A stretch of DNA of 64,000 bases from Gaiella sp963698935 (GTDB taxonomy: Bacteria; Actinomycetota; Thermoleophilia; Gaiellales; Gaiellaceae), in contig CAVOSU010000015.1 in the NCBI GenBank assembly GCA_963698935.1, forward strand, positions 1 through 64,000, read 5' to 3'. This document shows, in pieces, positions 13,649-22,230 of this stretch. Each line of letters begins with the position of its first letter. Position 1 is the first letter of the stretch. Under the pieces are notes generated by a model that was given only the letters and a program-made list of their open reading frames with translations, ran no database searches and had not been told where the DNA came from. Position numbers and translations under genes: made by a program.

Positions 13649-15066
13649 GCCGCCTCCCGGAGCCGCGGGGCGAGGTTGTGTCCGCGCATGTCGCCCGGCA
13701 CCGGCAGGCCGAGCAGCTCGAGGACGGTCGGCGCGACGTCGAGAAGGTGCGCGTCGAGCGTCCCACGCGCCGTGACGCCCGCGCCGGCGGCGATCAGCAG
13801 GCCGTCCTGCGCATGGTTGGCGTCGTCGGGGCCGGTGTCGTTCTCGACGGTGTGGACGCCCTCCGCACCGCCGATCGTCCCGACCGAACGCCAGAGCAGG
13901 TCGCCGAAGATCACGATCAGGTCGGGCGCGACGCCGGCGACCTCCGGGTAGACCTCCTCGGGCTTGTACACGTGCGTCGCCAGCGGTCGTCCCGCGTCGT
14001 CAGGGATCGCGGCGAGCCGCTCTGCCAGATCGTCGCGGACCGCCTCGTAGTCGGCAGGCGAGACGACGCCCTCCGGCTCGCGGCCCTCGACGTTGAGGAA
14101 GACGCGCGCGTAGTAGCCGCCCTCGCCCCACGCGGTCGTCCCCGACCAGTCGATCCCGACCTCGCGCGGCGACGAGACGCCGTTCGGCTCGGCGCGAAGC
14201 GAGAGGAGGCCCTCCGTGCGGAGCCATTCGTTCACGCGGATCCCGCCGTCCAGCCGCTTCGCGCCGTGATCGGAGACGACGAGCACGAGCGTCTCGTCGT
14301 CCGCGTGGTCGAGCAGTCCGCCGACGAGCCCGTCGACGTGCACGTAGTAGTCGCGGATCACGTGCTCGTACGGCCCGCCCGGCTCGTGCTTGCGGTGCTC
14401 GGGGTCCATGTACTTCCAGAAGCCGTGATGGATCCGGTCGGTGCCCATCTCGACGAAGGCGAAGAGCTGCCACGGCTTCGTCGCGAGGAGGTGGTCCGCG
14501 AGCCGGAACCGCTTGTCGGTCATCTCGTAGACCTGCCGCAGCAGGTCGTCCTTGTCCTCCGTGCGGAAGTTCGTGCAGTCGAAGAGGTACTCCCCGACGA
14601 CGTGCTCGACCTCGGCCTTGAGCCCCGGCGGGTACGTGAACCGGCTCTCCGCCGAGGGGGTGAGGAAGCAGCTGACGAGCGCGCCGCGCAACGGGCGAGG
14701 GGGATACGTGCCCGGGACGCCGACCACGATCGAGCTTCCGCCCGCGCGGCCGACGAGATCCCACAGCCGTGGCGCCTTGATCGCGTTCCCGTCGGCGATG
14801 AACGCGCCGTCGTACGTGTGGTCGGCGCGGTTCCGGAAGCCGTACACGCCGAGGTCGCCGGGCGTTCGGCTCGCCATCATGCACGACCACGCCGGAACCG
14901 TGATCGGCGGCACGATCGAGGTGAGCCGGCCCGACACCCCGCGCTGCATCAGCCCCGACAGAACCGGCAGCCGGTCGCGCCAGCGGTCGAGCACGAGCGA
15001 CGGCTCGGCGCAGTCGAGCCCGATGATCATCACCTTCTTCGCGACCGCCTCCGCCACGGACGGCAT
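13645..15066 (-). CDS. type I phosphodiesterase/nucleotide pyrophosphatase-like enzyme
   Basis: 473 residues of the alkaline phosphatase superfamily. The metal site VMIIGLDCAEP, a Thr nucleophile in PPITVPAWSCM (about 57), FVEMGTDRIHHGFW, VVSDHGAKR and a late NHAQDG histidine form the two-zinc layout of nucleotide pyrophosphatase/phosphodiesterases. No signal peptide is seen, so it is probably cytoplasmic. It is the first gene of the minus-strand cluster and overlaps the next by four bases. TACCAT lies seven bases before an in-frame GTG at 15057, so the true start may be three codons downstream of the ATG at 15066. Its role beside the E1 and acyltransferase genes is unknown; sugar-nucleotide or polyol-phosphate turnover is possible. 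Confidence 0.85.
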   Translation of the reverse strand: MPSVAEAVAKKVMIIGLDCAEPSLVLDRWRDRLPVLSGLMQRGVSGRLTSIVPPITVPAWSCMMASRTPGDLGVYGFRNRADHTYDGAFIADGNAIKAPRLWDLVGRAGGSSIVVGVPGTYPPRPLRGALVSCFLTPSAESRFTYPPGLKAEVEHVVGEYLFDCTNFRTEDKDDLLRQVYEMTDKRFRLADHLLATKPWQLFAFVEMGTDRIHHGFWKYMDPEHRKHEPGGPYEHVIRDYYVHVDGLVGGLLDHADDETLVLVVSDHGAKRLDGGIRVNEWLRTEGLLSLRAEPNGVSSPREVGIDWSGTTAWGEGGYYARVFLNVEGREPEGVVSPADYEAVRDDLAERLAAIPDDAGRPLATHVYKPEEVYPEVAGVAPDLIVIFGDLLWRSVGTIGGAEGVHTVENDTGPDDANHAQDGLLIAAGAGVTARGTLDAHLLDVAPTVLELLGLPVPGDMRGHNLAPRLREAA

Positions 15067-15189
15067 GGTAGTGGCGGATCCGCCGTCTTCCCGCGGTCAG
15101 CAGGTGGCCCGTCCAGACCGCGAGGCGATCCCGGCGGTGGTCGTCAAAACGACTCCTCGACAGGCTCGAGGTACGGCTCGCCGACGAGC

Positions 15190-15242
15190 AGACCTTGTGA
15201 CACTGTGTTGCAAGGTCTCCTGATACCGGGGCGGGGTATGCT
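15190..15242 (+). promoter_or_regulatory. long dyad and -10 element upstream of DUF4396 gene
   Basis: AGACCTTG (15190-15197) and CAAGGTCT (15211-15218) are perfect inverted repeats. Nested between them is ACAC-T-GTGT, so nearly all of 15190-15218 is symmetric. TATGCT (15237-15242) lies nine bases before the ATG. GACCTTG/CAAGGTC half-sites resemble those bound by MerR-type metal regulators, but the spacing here is longer, so the regulator is unknown. Confidence 0.5.
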
Positions 15243-15251
15243 TGGGCCGAA

Positions 15252-15713
15252 ATGCACGGCTCGCTGAACCGCACCGCGCTGAGCGCGACGCTGCACTGCC
15301 TCACCGGCTGCGCGATCGGCGAGGTGCTCGGGATGGTGATCGGCACGGCGCTCGGCTGGGGGAACTGGCCGACCGTCGCGCTCTCGGTCGTCCTCGCCTT
15401 TGCGTTCGGCTACACGCTGACGATGATGCCGCTGCTCCGGGCAGGGCTCACGTTCGGCGCGGCCGCCCCGCTCGCGCTCGCCTCGGACACGCTCTCGATC
15501 GGCGTGATGGAGATCGTCGACAACGCCGTGATGCTGCTCGTCCCGGGCGCGCTCGCTGCGGGCCTCGGAGACCTGCTCTTCTGGGCGAGCCTGGCGTTCT
15601 CGCTCGTCGTCGCGTTCTGGGCCGCGTTCCCCGTCAACCGATGGCTGATCGCCCGTGGCAAGGGCCACGCCGTCGTGCACGCCTACCACGGGCACCACGA
15701 GCACGCCCACTGA
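15252..15713 (+). CDS. DUF4396 integral membrane protein
   Basis: 153-residue membrane protein with about four hydrophobic helices. The N-terminal pattern TLHCLTGCAIGEVLGM, an internal GYTLTMMPLLRAG and the Met/Asp-rich DTLSIGVMEIVDNAVM are characteristic of the DUF4396 family. It ends in a His-rich tail (HAYHGHHEHAH) that could bind a metal. Members of this family are often found near copper-handling genes; function is not established. It starts at an ATG nine bases after TATGCT, with a strong dyad just upstream, so regulated leaderless expression is likely. The ABC exporter genes follow on the same strand after 31 bases. Confidence 0.85.
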   Translation: MHGSLNRTALSATLHCLTGCAIGEVLGMVIGTALGWGNWPTVALSVVLAFAFGYTLTMMPLLRAGLTFGAAAPLALASDTLSIGVMEIVDNAVMLLVPGALAAGLGDLLFWASLAFSLVVAFWAAFPVNRWLIARGKGHAVVHAYHGHHEHAH

Positions 15714-15731
15714 TTCGGCGCCCGTCGCGGA

Positions 15732-15737
15732 TACGCT
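15732..15737 (+). promoter_or_regulatory. TACGCT -10 element of the first ABC exporter gene
   Basis: TACGCT ends seven bases before the GTG at 15745; no Shine-Dalgarno. Confidence 0.45.
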
Positions 15738-15744
15738 CGGCGGG

Positions 15745-17508
15745 GTGAGCGCAGCCCCCTACCGGCAGACGTTCGGCCGGCTCCTTCGCTTCCTCGGCCC
15801 GTATCGGCGGTCGCTCGTCGTCTCGACCGTCCTCGCCGTGCTCTCGCAGGCGGCGGCGATCGGCATCGTCGTGCTCACCTCCGTCGCGATCGACGGGATC
15901 GAGGCGCAGCGCGGCACCCGCTTCCTCGCCTGGATCGTCGCCGCGATCCTCGCCGTCGGGGTCGCGAAGGCGGTGCTCATGTACGGGCGGCGCATCATCT
16001 CCGGCCGCCAGGCACTCGACATCGAGCGCGACATGAGGGAGGACCTCTACGGCCACCTGCTCGGGCTGTCGTTCGGGTTCTACGACCGCTACCAGACCGG
16101 CCAGCTGATGTCGCGCGCGACCGTCGACCTGCAGGCGGTGAGGTTCTTCCTCGGCTTCGGGCTCATCTTCTTCTTCCAGCATGTGATCACGGTCGTGTCG
16201 GTCACCGTCGTGCTCCTGTTCGTCGACTGGCGGCTCGCGCTGATCGTGCTCGCGATCACGCCGATCCTCGTCCTCGTCGCCTACCGCTACAGCCACGTTT
16301 CGCACCCGATCCTGCGGGACGTCCAGCAGCGGCTCGGGGAGGTCGCCACGGTCGCCGAGGAGTCGATCGTCGGCGTGCACGTCGTCAAGGCGTTCGCGCA
16401 GGAGGAACGGCGGCAGACGCAGTTCGAGGACGCTTCGGGGTCCGTCTTCGACGCGACCGTGCTCGCGTTCCGGCAGCGCGCGCTCTACGTCCCGCTCCTC
16501 TCGTTCCTGCCGATGCTGGCTCAGGCTGCCGTCCTGCTCGCGGCCGGCCGCCTCGTGGTCTCGGGCTCGCTGTCGCTCGGCCAGTTCTTCCTCTTCAACC
16601 TGCTCCTCGCAATGTTGATCGTCCCGCTGCGCAGCCTCGGGATGTGGATCGGACAGGCCCAGCGCGCGACAGCGTCGGGCGAGCGCATCTTCGACGTGCT
16701 CGACGAGCCGGAGGGCGTCGAAGACCGTCCGGGCGCCACGCCGATCCAGCCAGGGCCAGGGGAGATCCGCTTCGAGGGGGTCTCCTTCGGCTACGACCCG
16801 GAGAGGCTCGTCCTCGAGGACGTCGACCTGACCATCGCGCCCGGACGGACGGTCGCGCTGATCGGGCACACCGGCTCCGGCAAGACGACGCTCGCAGCGC
16901 TCGTGCCGCGCTTCTACGACGCGACCGCGGGCCGCATCCTCATCGACGGCGTCGACGTGCGGGACGTGACCCGCCGGTCGGTCCGGCGAGAGGTCGGCGT
17001 GATCTCGCAGGATCCGTTCCTCTTCTCCGCGACCGTTCGCGAGAACATCGCCTTCGGCGCGGCCGACGCGACCGACGAGCAGGTCGAGGAGGCGGCGCGC
17101 GCGGCGCAGGCGCACGACTTCGTCCAGGCGCTGCCCGACGGCTACGAGACCGTGATCGGCGAGCGCGGCATCACGCTCTCCGGCGGCCAGCGCCAGCGGC
17201 TGGCGATCGCCCGCGCGATCCTCATCGACCCGCGGATCCTCGTCCTCGACGACGCGACGGCGTCCGTCGACGCGACGACCGAGGCGCGTATCCGCGAGGG
17301 GCTCGCCGAGGTGATGGAGGGCCGGACGACGATCATCATCGCCCACCGCCTCTCGACCATCCAGCTCGCCGACGAGGTGGTCGTGCTCGAGCATGGACGG
17401 GTCGCCGCCCGCGGGACGCAGGCGGAGCTCCTCGAGGGGAACGCGGTGTACCGGGAGCTCCACCAGCACGGGCTGCTCGAGGGTCTCTTCGAGGAGAAGA
17501 TCGCGTGA
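15745..17508 (+). CDS. ABC exporter half-transporter 1 (permease-ATPase fusion)
   Basis: 587 residues: six membrane helices (about 1-310) followed by an ATPase domain with Walker A GHTGSGKTTL (about 374), signature LSGGQRQRLAIARA (about 475), Walker B ILVLDDATASVD and the H-loop AHRLS. The Asp in place of Glu after Walker B (LDD instead of LDE) suggests a degenerate catalytic site, as in one half of heterodimeric exporters of the BmrCD/TM287-288 type. It overlaps the next half-transporter by four bases (GTGA), supporting a heterodimer in the inner membrane. The exported substrate (drug or lipid) cannot be told. GTG 15745 is chosen over the longer frame because of TACGCT upstream. Confidence 0.93.
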   Translation: MSAAPYRQTFGRLLRFLGPYRRSLVVSTVLAVLSQAAAIGIVVLTSVAIDGIEAQRGTRFLAWIVAAILAVGVAKAVLMYGRRIISGRQALDIERDMREDLYGHLLGLSFGFYDRYQTGQLMSRATVDLQAVRFFLGFGLIFFFQHVITVVSVTVVLLFVDWRLALIVLAITPILVLVAYRYSHVSHPILRDVQQRLGEVATVAEESIVGVHVVKAFAQEERRQTQFEDASGSVFDATVLAFRQRALYVPLLSFLPMLAQAAVLLAAGRLVVSGSLSLGQFFLFNLLLAMLIVPLRSLGMWIGQAQRATASGERIFDVLDEPEGVEDRPGATPIQPGPGEIRFEGVSFGYDPERLVLEDVDLTIAPGRTVALIGHTGSGKTTLAALVPRFYDATAGRILIDGVDVRDVTRRSVRREVGVISQDPFLFSATVRENIAFGAADATDEQVEEAARAAQAHDFVQALPDGYETVIGERGITLSGGQRQRLAIARAILIDPRILVLDDATASVDATTEARIREGLAEVMEGRTTIIIAHRLSTIQLADEVVVLEHGRVAARGTQAELLEGNAVYRELHQHGLLEGLFEEKIA

Positions 17509-19313
17509 AGGTCTGGCAGCCCGGTGGGCACCTGAGCGAGGACCGTGGCGGCAGCGTCGGAGACTGGTCCTGGCGCCGCACCCGGCGCAGGATCGCTCTG
17601 CTGATCGGGCTCGCGCTGCCGTACCGCGCACGCACGGCTGGCTCGCTGGTAACGCTCCTCGCCTACACCCTCGTCGCGCTCGCGCCTCCGTACCTGGCGA
17701 AGCTCGCGATCGACGACGGCATCTCGCAGGGCGACCTCTCACGGCTCAACGAGCTCGTTGCGTTGTTCCTCGTCGCCGCGCTCGCCGCGCTCGTGCTCTC
17801 GGCGGCGAACACGTACCTCACCGGCTGGGTCGGCGAGCGGATGCTCGCCGACCTGCGGAACCGCCTGTTCCGCCATCTCGAGCGCCTCTCGATGGGCTAC
17901 TACGAGCGCAACCGCACCGGGGTGATCGTCAGCCGGATCACGAACGACGTCGAGGCGCTCGACCAGCTCGTCACGGACGGGGTCACGAGCCTCGTCCAGA
18001 ACACGCTGCTCCTGGTCGGCACCGCCGTGGTGCTCTTCCTGCTCGACTGGCGTCTCGCCCTGGCGTCGCTGCTCGTGCTCCCGGTGATGGGGCTCGTGAC
18101 CGCGTGGTTCAGGAGCCGCTCGAACCGCGCGTACCGCAACGTGCGGGAGCGGCTGGCGCTCGTCACCGCGACCCTGGCGGAGGACGTCGCGGGCATGCGG
18201 GTCGTCCAGTCGTTCACGCGCGAGCCGGAGCAGGAGCGCGCGTTCCGCGGCGTCAACGAGCGCTACCGCTCCGCGAACTACCGCACCGTCGTCCTCAACG
18301 GGATCTACTTCCCCGCCGTCGACCTGCTCTCGTCGGTCGCGATCGCGATCGTGTTCGGCTACGGGGGCTGGCTCGTCTACCACGGCGACATGACCGCCGG
18401 CACCCTGTTCGCATTCGCGCTCTACCTCTCGAACTTCTTCGACCCGATCCAGCAGCTCTCGCAGCTCTACAACACCTTCCTCTCGGCCGTCGCCGCGCTC
18501 GACAAGATCGTCGGCGTCCTCGACGAGAAGCCGCAGGTGGTAGACGCGCCCGGCGCCGCCGACCTCGCGCGGATCGAAGGTCGTGTCCGCTTCGACGATG
18601 TCCGCTTCCGCTACGCGCCGGAGCTCCCGGAGGTGCTGCACGGGCTCGAGCTCGAGGTGCCGGCGGGCACCACCGTGGCGCTGGTCGGCCACACCGGCGC
18701 AGGCAAGTCGACGATCGCCAAGCTCCTCGCGCGCTTCTACGACCCGACCGAGGGGAGGATCACCGTCGACGGGCACGACCTGCGCACGGTCACCCAGCGG
18801 TCGCTGCGCTCGCAGCTCGGGATCGTCCCGCAGGAGGGCTTCCTCTTCGGTGGGACGGTTGCCGAGAACATCGCGTTCGGCAACCCGGACGCATCGCGCG
18901 AGGAGATCGAGGGCGCCGCGCGCGCCGTGGGAGTGCATTTGTTCGTCGAGGGGCTGCCCGAGGGCTACGACACGCACCTCGGCGAGCGGGGCACGCGGCT
19001 CTCGCTCGGGCAGCGCCAGCTCGTCGCGTTCGCACGCGCGCTCCTCGCCGACCCGCGCATCCTGATCCTCGACGAGGCGACCTCGTCGGTCGACATCGGC
19101 ACCGAGCGCCGGATCGAGCGGGCGCTGCGAGAGCTGCTCGCCGGCCGCACCGCGTTCGTGATCGCGCACCGCCTGTCCACGATCCGCGACGCCGACCTGA
19201 TCGTCGTGCTGGAGCATGGCGTTGTCGTGGAGCAGGGGACGCACGACGAGCTGCTCGCGCGCCGCGGCCTCTACACGAGCCTCTACGGCGACTGGGCCGC
19301 GGACGTCGCGTGA
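17505..19313 (+). CDS. ABC exporter half-transporter 2 (permease-ATPase fusion)
   Basis: 602 residues with six membrane helices (from about residue 30) and an ATPase domain: Walker A GHTGAGKSTI (about 395), signature LSLGQRQLVAFARA (about 497), Walker B ILILDEATSSVD with the catalytic Glu, and AHRLS. The signature reads LSLGQ rather than LSGGQ, matching the non-canonical pattern seen in one subunit of heterodimeric exporters. Taken with the LDD in subunit 1, one of the two ATP sites would be catalytic and the other degenerate. Its GTG start is embedded in the stop of subunit 1. Confidence 0.93.
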   Translation: MKVWQPGGHLSEDRGGSVGDWSWRRTRRRIALLIGLALPYRARTAGSLVTLLAYTLVALAPPYLAKLAIDDGISQGDLSRLNELVALFLVAALAALVLSAANTYLTGWVGERMLADLRNRLFRHLERLSMGYYERNRTGVIVSRITNDVEALDQLVTDGVTSLVQNTLLLVGTAVVLFLLDWRLALASLLVLPVMGLVTAWFRSRSNRAYRNVRERLALVTATLAEDVAGMRVVQSFTREPEQERAFRGVNERYRSANYRTVVLNGIYFPAVDLLSSVAIAIVFGYGGWLVYHGDMTAGTLFAFALYLSNFFDPIQQLSQLYNTFLSAVAALDKIVGVLDEKPQVVDAPGAADLARIEGRVRFDDVRFRYAPELPEVLHGLELEVPAGTTVALVGHTGAGKSTIAKLLARFYDPTEGRITVDGHDLRTVTQRSLRSQLGIVPQEGFLFGGTVAENIAFGNPDASREEIEGAARAVGVHLFVEGLPEGYDTHLGERGTRLSLGQRQLVAFARALLADPRILILDEATSSVDIGTERRIERALRELLAGRTAFVIAHRLSTIRDADLIVVLEHGVVVEQGTHDELLARRGLYTSLYGDWAADVA

Positions 19314-19348
19314 AGCCCGCTCGCGCCGAGTCTGCAAATCTACGCTGG

Positions 19349-19792
19349 ATGAAGCGCTGGGATCTCCGTTCGCTCGCTCCCTCGTCGGAGAAGGAGACGC
19401 CCAGGGCGCCGGGGCCGCACGCCCCGCGCGTGCCGAGGACGGGCGCGCAGATGCCGCGGGTGCTCTTCTCGTCGCCCGAGTGCCGTGTAGTCGTGATCGA
19501 CCTGGAGCGAGGCGGGGAGATCGGCGAGCACCAGGTCCGCGAGCGCGCCGTGGTCGAGGTCGTGGACGGCACCGTCACGATCGAGTCTGCGGGCGAGCGC
19601 GTGGACTGCCCGGCCGGCACGCTCGTCACATTCGATCCTGGCGAGAGCCATGCCGTGCGAGCGCTCGACGACGCGCGTCTACTCCTCGTGCTCGCCCCGT
19701 GGCCGGCGGCCGGTCACGACCTGTCGTCGGAGGAGGGTCGGGACGCGCGCTTGCCGGCGAATGCGGTCGTCGAGCCGCTGCCGCCGTCCTGA
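19349..19792 (+). CDS. cupin-domain protein
   Basis: Small single-domain cupin of 147 residues. The barrel is seen in LERGGEIGEHQVRERAVVEVVDGTVTIESAGERVDCPAGTL-type spacing: the first cupin motif (GGEIGEHQVRER) and the second (GESHAV) provide likely metal ligands His and Glu. It ends APWPAAGHD before an acidic tail. The start is uncertain: the ATG at 19349 fits the fold, while a GTG at 19310 overlapping the ABC gene stop by four bases would add a disordered 13-residue extension. The ligand is unknown. Single-domain cupins in this context often act as isomerases or sensors. Confidence 0.72.
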   Translation: MKRWDLRSLAPSSEKETPRAPGPHAPRVPRTGAQMPRVLFSSPECRVVVIDLERGGEIGEHQVRERAVVEVVDGTVTIESAGERVDCPAGTLVTFDPGESHAVRALDDARLLLVLAPWPAAGHDLSSEEGRDARLPANAVVEPLPPS

Positions 19793-19831
19793 GCGCCGCT
19801 CGCGGGCCATCCGGGTGGGGCGGATGCTGCG

Positions 19832-19837
19832 TAGGGT
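19832..19837 (+). promoter_or_regulatory. TAGGGT -10 element of tdh
   Basis: TAGGGT ends nine bases before the GTG at 19847; no ribosome site. Confidence 0.35.
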
Positions 19838-19846
19838 GAGCGCCCG

Positions 19847-20878
19847 GTGAAGGCGCTAGTGAAGAGCCGGGCCGAGCCGGGGCTCTGGCTGGAGGACGTC
19901 CCCGAGCCCGAGCTCGGGATCAACGACGTCAAGATCCGCGTCCACGAGACGGGGATCTGCGGCACGGATGTCCACATCCACCGCTGGGACGGTTGGGCGC
20001 AGCGCACGATCCCGGTGCCGCTCGTCGTCGGCCACGAGTTCGTCGGAGCGGTCGCGGACGTGGGGTCGAACGTGAGCGACTTCCGGCCCGGAGACCTCGT
20101 CGGCGGCGAGGGCCACGTGGTCTGCGGCCGCTGCCGCAACTGCATGGCCGGCCGCCGTCAGCTCTGCGCGCACTCGATCGGGCTCGGCGTCCAGCGAGCC
20201 GGCGCCTTCGCCGAGTACGTCGTGCTCCCGATGACGAACGTCTGGCACCACTGGCCCGGGGTGAGCGAGGACGTCGCCTCGATCTTCGACCCCTTCGGAA
20301 ACGCCGTGCACACGGCGCTCGCGTTCCCGGTGCTCGGCGAGGACGTGCTCGTCACCGGGGCCGGCCCGATCGGCTGCATGGCCGTCGCGGTCGTGCGGCA
20401 CGCGGGGGCGAGGCACGTCGTCGCGACAGACCTCAACCCGTACCGGCTCGACCTCGCGCGGCGGATGGGGGCAACGCTCGCGGTCGATCCGCGGGAGCGC
20501 GCCCTCGACGACGTGCAGCGCGAGCTCGGGATGACGGAGGGCTTCGACGTCATGCTCGAAATGTCCGGGAACGCGGATGCACTTCGCTCCGGCGTCGCGA
20601 ACATGGCGCACGGGGGGCGGATCGCGATCCTCGGCATCCCGACCGGCGCGGTCGAGCTCGACCTCGACCCCGTGATCTTCAACATGCTGACCCTGAGGGG
20701 CATCTACGGCCGCGAGATGTACGAGACCTGGTACCAGATGAGCGTGATGCTCGACTCGGGTCTCGACATCTCGCCGGTGATCACGCACCGATTCCCGTAC
20801 TCGGAGTTCGAGCAGGCCTTCGAGGTCGCGGCCTCGGGCGAGTCCGGCAAGGTGCTCCTCGACTGGAAGGGGGCATAG
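19847..20878 (+). CDS. tdh: L-threonine 3-dehydrogenase
   Basis: Zinc-dependent medium-chain dehydrogenase that oxidises L-threonine to 2-amino-3-oxobutyrate with NAD+. The 343 residues include the catalytic-zinc ligands in ETGICGTDVHIH and VVGHEFVG, the structural zinc cysteines in VVCGRCRNCMAGRRQLC, the Rossmann motif VTGAGPIG, and an Asp (VATDLNPYR) that selects NAD over NADP. Length and the WHHWPG and DPFGNAVHTAL segments match the Tdh subfamily rather than general alcohol or sorbitol dehydrogenases. The kbl gene follows 167 bases downstream, giving the complete two-step route from threonine to glycine and acetyl-CoA. Confidence 0.94.
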   Translation: MKALVKSRAEPGLWLEDVPEPELGINDVKIRVHETGICGTDVHIHRWDGWAQRTIPVPLVVGHEFVGAVADVGSNVSDFRPGDLVGGEGHVVCGRCRNCMAGRRQLCAHSIGLGVQRAGAFAEYVVLPMTNVWHHWPGVSEDVASIFDPFGNAVHTALAFPVLGEDVLVTGAGPIGCMAVAVVRHAGARHVVATDLNPYRLDLARRMGATLAVDPRERALDDVQRELGMTEGFDVMLEMSGNADALRSGVANMAHGGRIAILGIPTGAVELDLDPVIFNMLTLRGIYGREMYETWYQMSVMLDSGLDISPVITHRFPYSEFEQAFEVAASGESGKVLLDWKGA

Positions 20879-21045
20879 ATGATTGCTCGGCAATTCGCGC
20901 AAGCCGGATGGCGCCGCAGACGCGGCGCCGGATCGCCCCGTCCGGGCACGATCCGTAGAGTCCGCTACGAACCGCGCCCGGCCGGTGCGCCCGGCTTGGT
21001 CTGGGACGCCTCCGGACGTCACGCCAATCACCGATCAATCATCTG

Positions 21046-22230
21046 ATGTACGGCGCCGTTCGCGACGATCTGACCACCCGCCTCGAGGAGCTCCGCGACC
21101 AGGGGCTGTACAAGCACGAGCTGACGATGACGACGCCGCAGGGCGCGCACGTCGACGTCCAGGGCCGCGGCGAGCTGCTCAACCTCTGCGCGAACAACTA
21201 CCTCGGCCTCGCGAACCACCCGGAGATGGTCGCGGCAGCCCATGAGGCCCTCGATCGCTGGGGCTACGGGATGGCGTCCGTGCGGTTCATCTGCGGGACG
21301 CAGTCGCTCCACCGCCAGCTGGAGGAACGGCTGTCCGCCTTCCTCGGGACGGAGGACACGATCCTGTTCTCGTCGTGCTTCGACGCCAACGGCGGTGTGT
21401 TCGAGGCGCTCCTCGACGAGCGCGATGCGGTGATCTCCGACCAGCTCAACCACGCCTCGATCATCGACGGGATCCGACTCTGCAAGGCGCGGCGGGAGCG
21501 GTACGCGAACGGCGACATGGAGGAGCTCGAGGCGCGGCTCGCAGACTGCGCGGATGCCCGGCATCGGCTCGTGGCGACCGACGGCGTCTTCTCGATGGAC
21601 GGCTACCACGCGAAGCTCGACGAGATCTGCGAGCTCGCCGACCGCCACGACGCGCTCGTTCTGGTCGACGACTCGCACGCGGTCGGCTTCGTCGGGCCCG
21701 GCGGGCGCGGGACGCACGCACTGCACGACGTCGTCGCGCGGGTCGACGTCCTCACGGGCACGCTCGGCAAGGCCGTCGGCGGCGCGAGCGGCGGGTACGT
21801 CTCTGGGCGCAGGGAGATCGTCGAGCTGCTCCGCCAGCGCGCTCGCCCGTACCTCTTCTCGAACAGCCTCGCGCCGGCCGTCGTCGGTGCGAGCCTCAAG
21901 GCCCTGGATCTGATCGAGCGCTCCGACGACCTCCGCGGGCGCCTCGCGGCGAACACGCGCGAGTTCCGTCGGCGGATGACCGACCTCGGCTTCGACGTCC
22001 TGCCGGGCGAGCACCCGATCGTCCCGGTGATGGTGGGTGACGCGCAGCAGGCGGCGCGGCTCTCGGACGCGCTCGTCGGCCACGGCGTGTTCGCGGTCGC
22101 GTTCTCGTACCCGGTCGTGCCCATCGGCGCCGCCCGGATCCGCACGCAGATGTCCGCCGCGCACACCGAAGAGGACCTCGAGCAGGCCGTCGAGGCGTTC
22201 GTCGCGGCACGGGCCGAGACGGCGGACTGA
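21046..22230 (+). CDS. kbl: 2-amino-3-ketobutyrate CoA ligase (glycine C-acetyltransferase)
   Basis: PLP-dependent enzyme of the alpha-oxoamine synthase family, 394 residues, cleaving 2-amino-3-oxobutyrate with CoA into glycine and acetyl-CoA. The N-terminal NLCANNYLGLANHPE, the substrate loop GMASVRFICGTQ, the cofactor aspartate and histidine in VLVDDSHAVGFVG, and the Schiff-base lysine in TGTLGKAVGGASGG are all in place. The GMASVRFICGTQ segment is the form seen in Kbl rather than in BioF or serine palmitoyltransferase. It is paired with tdh. The 167 bases between them contain one 7-bp GC hairpin (20910-20929) and no recognised riboswitch. Confidence 0.94.
   Translation: MYGAVRDDLTTRLEELRDQGLYKHELTMTTPQGAHVDVQGRGELLNLCANNYLGLANHPEMVAAAHEALDRWGYGMASVRFICGTQSLHRQLEERLSAFLGTEDTILFSSCFDANGGVFEALLDERDAVISDQLNHASIIDGIRLCKARRERYANGDMEELEARLADCADARHRLVATDGVFSMDGYHAKLDEICELADRHDALVLVDDSHAVGFVGPGGRGTHALHDVVARVDVLTGTLGKAVGGASGGYVSGRREIVELLRQRARPYLFSNSLAPAVVGASLKALDLIERSDDLRGRLAANTREFRRRMTDLGFDVLPGEHPIVPVMVGDAQQAARLSDALVGHGVFAVAFSYPVVPIGAARIRTQMSAAHTEEDLEQAVEAFVAARAETAD

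Noticed and set aside
20910..20929. GGCGCCG/CGGCGCC hairpin between tdh and kbl, considered as a glycine riboswitch
   Set aside because: None of the conserved glycine-aptamer motifs are present; it is only a short GC stem.
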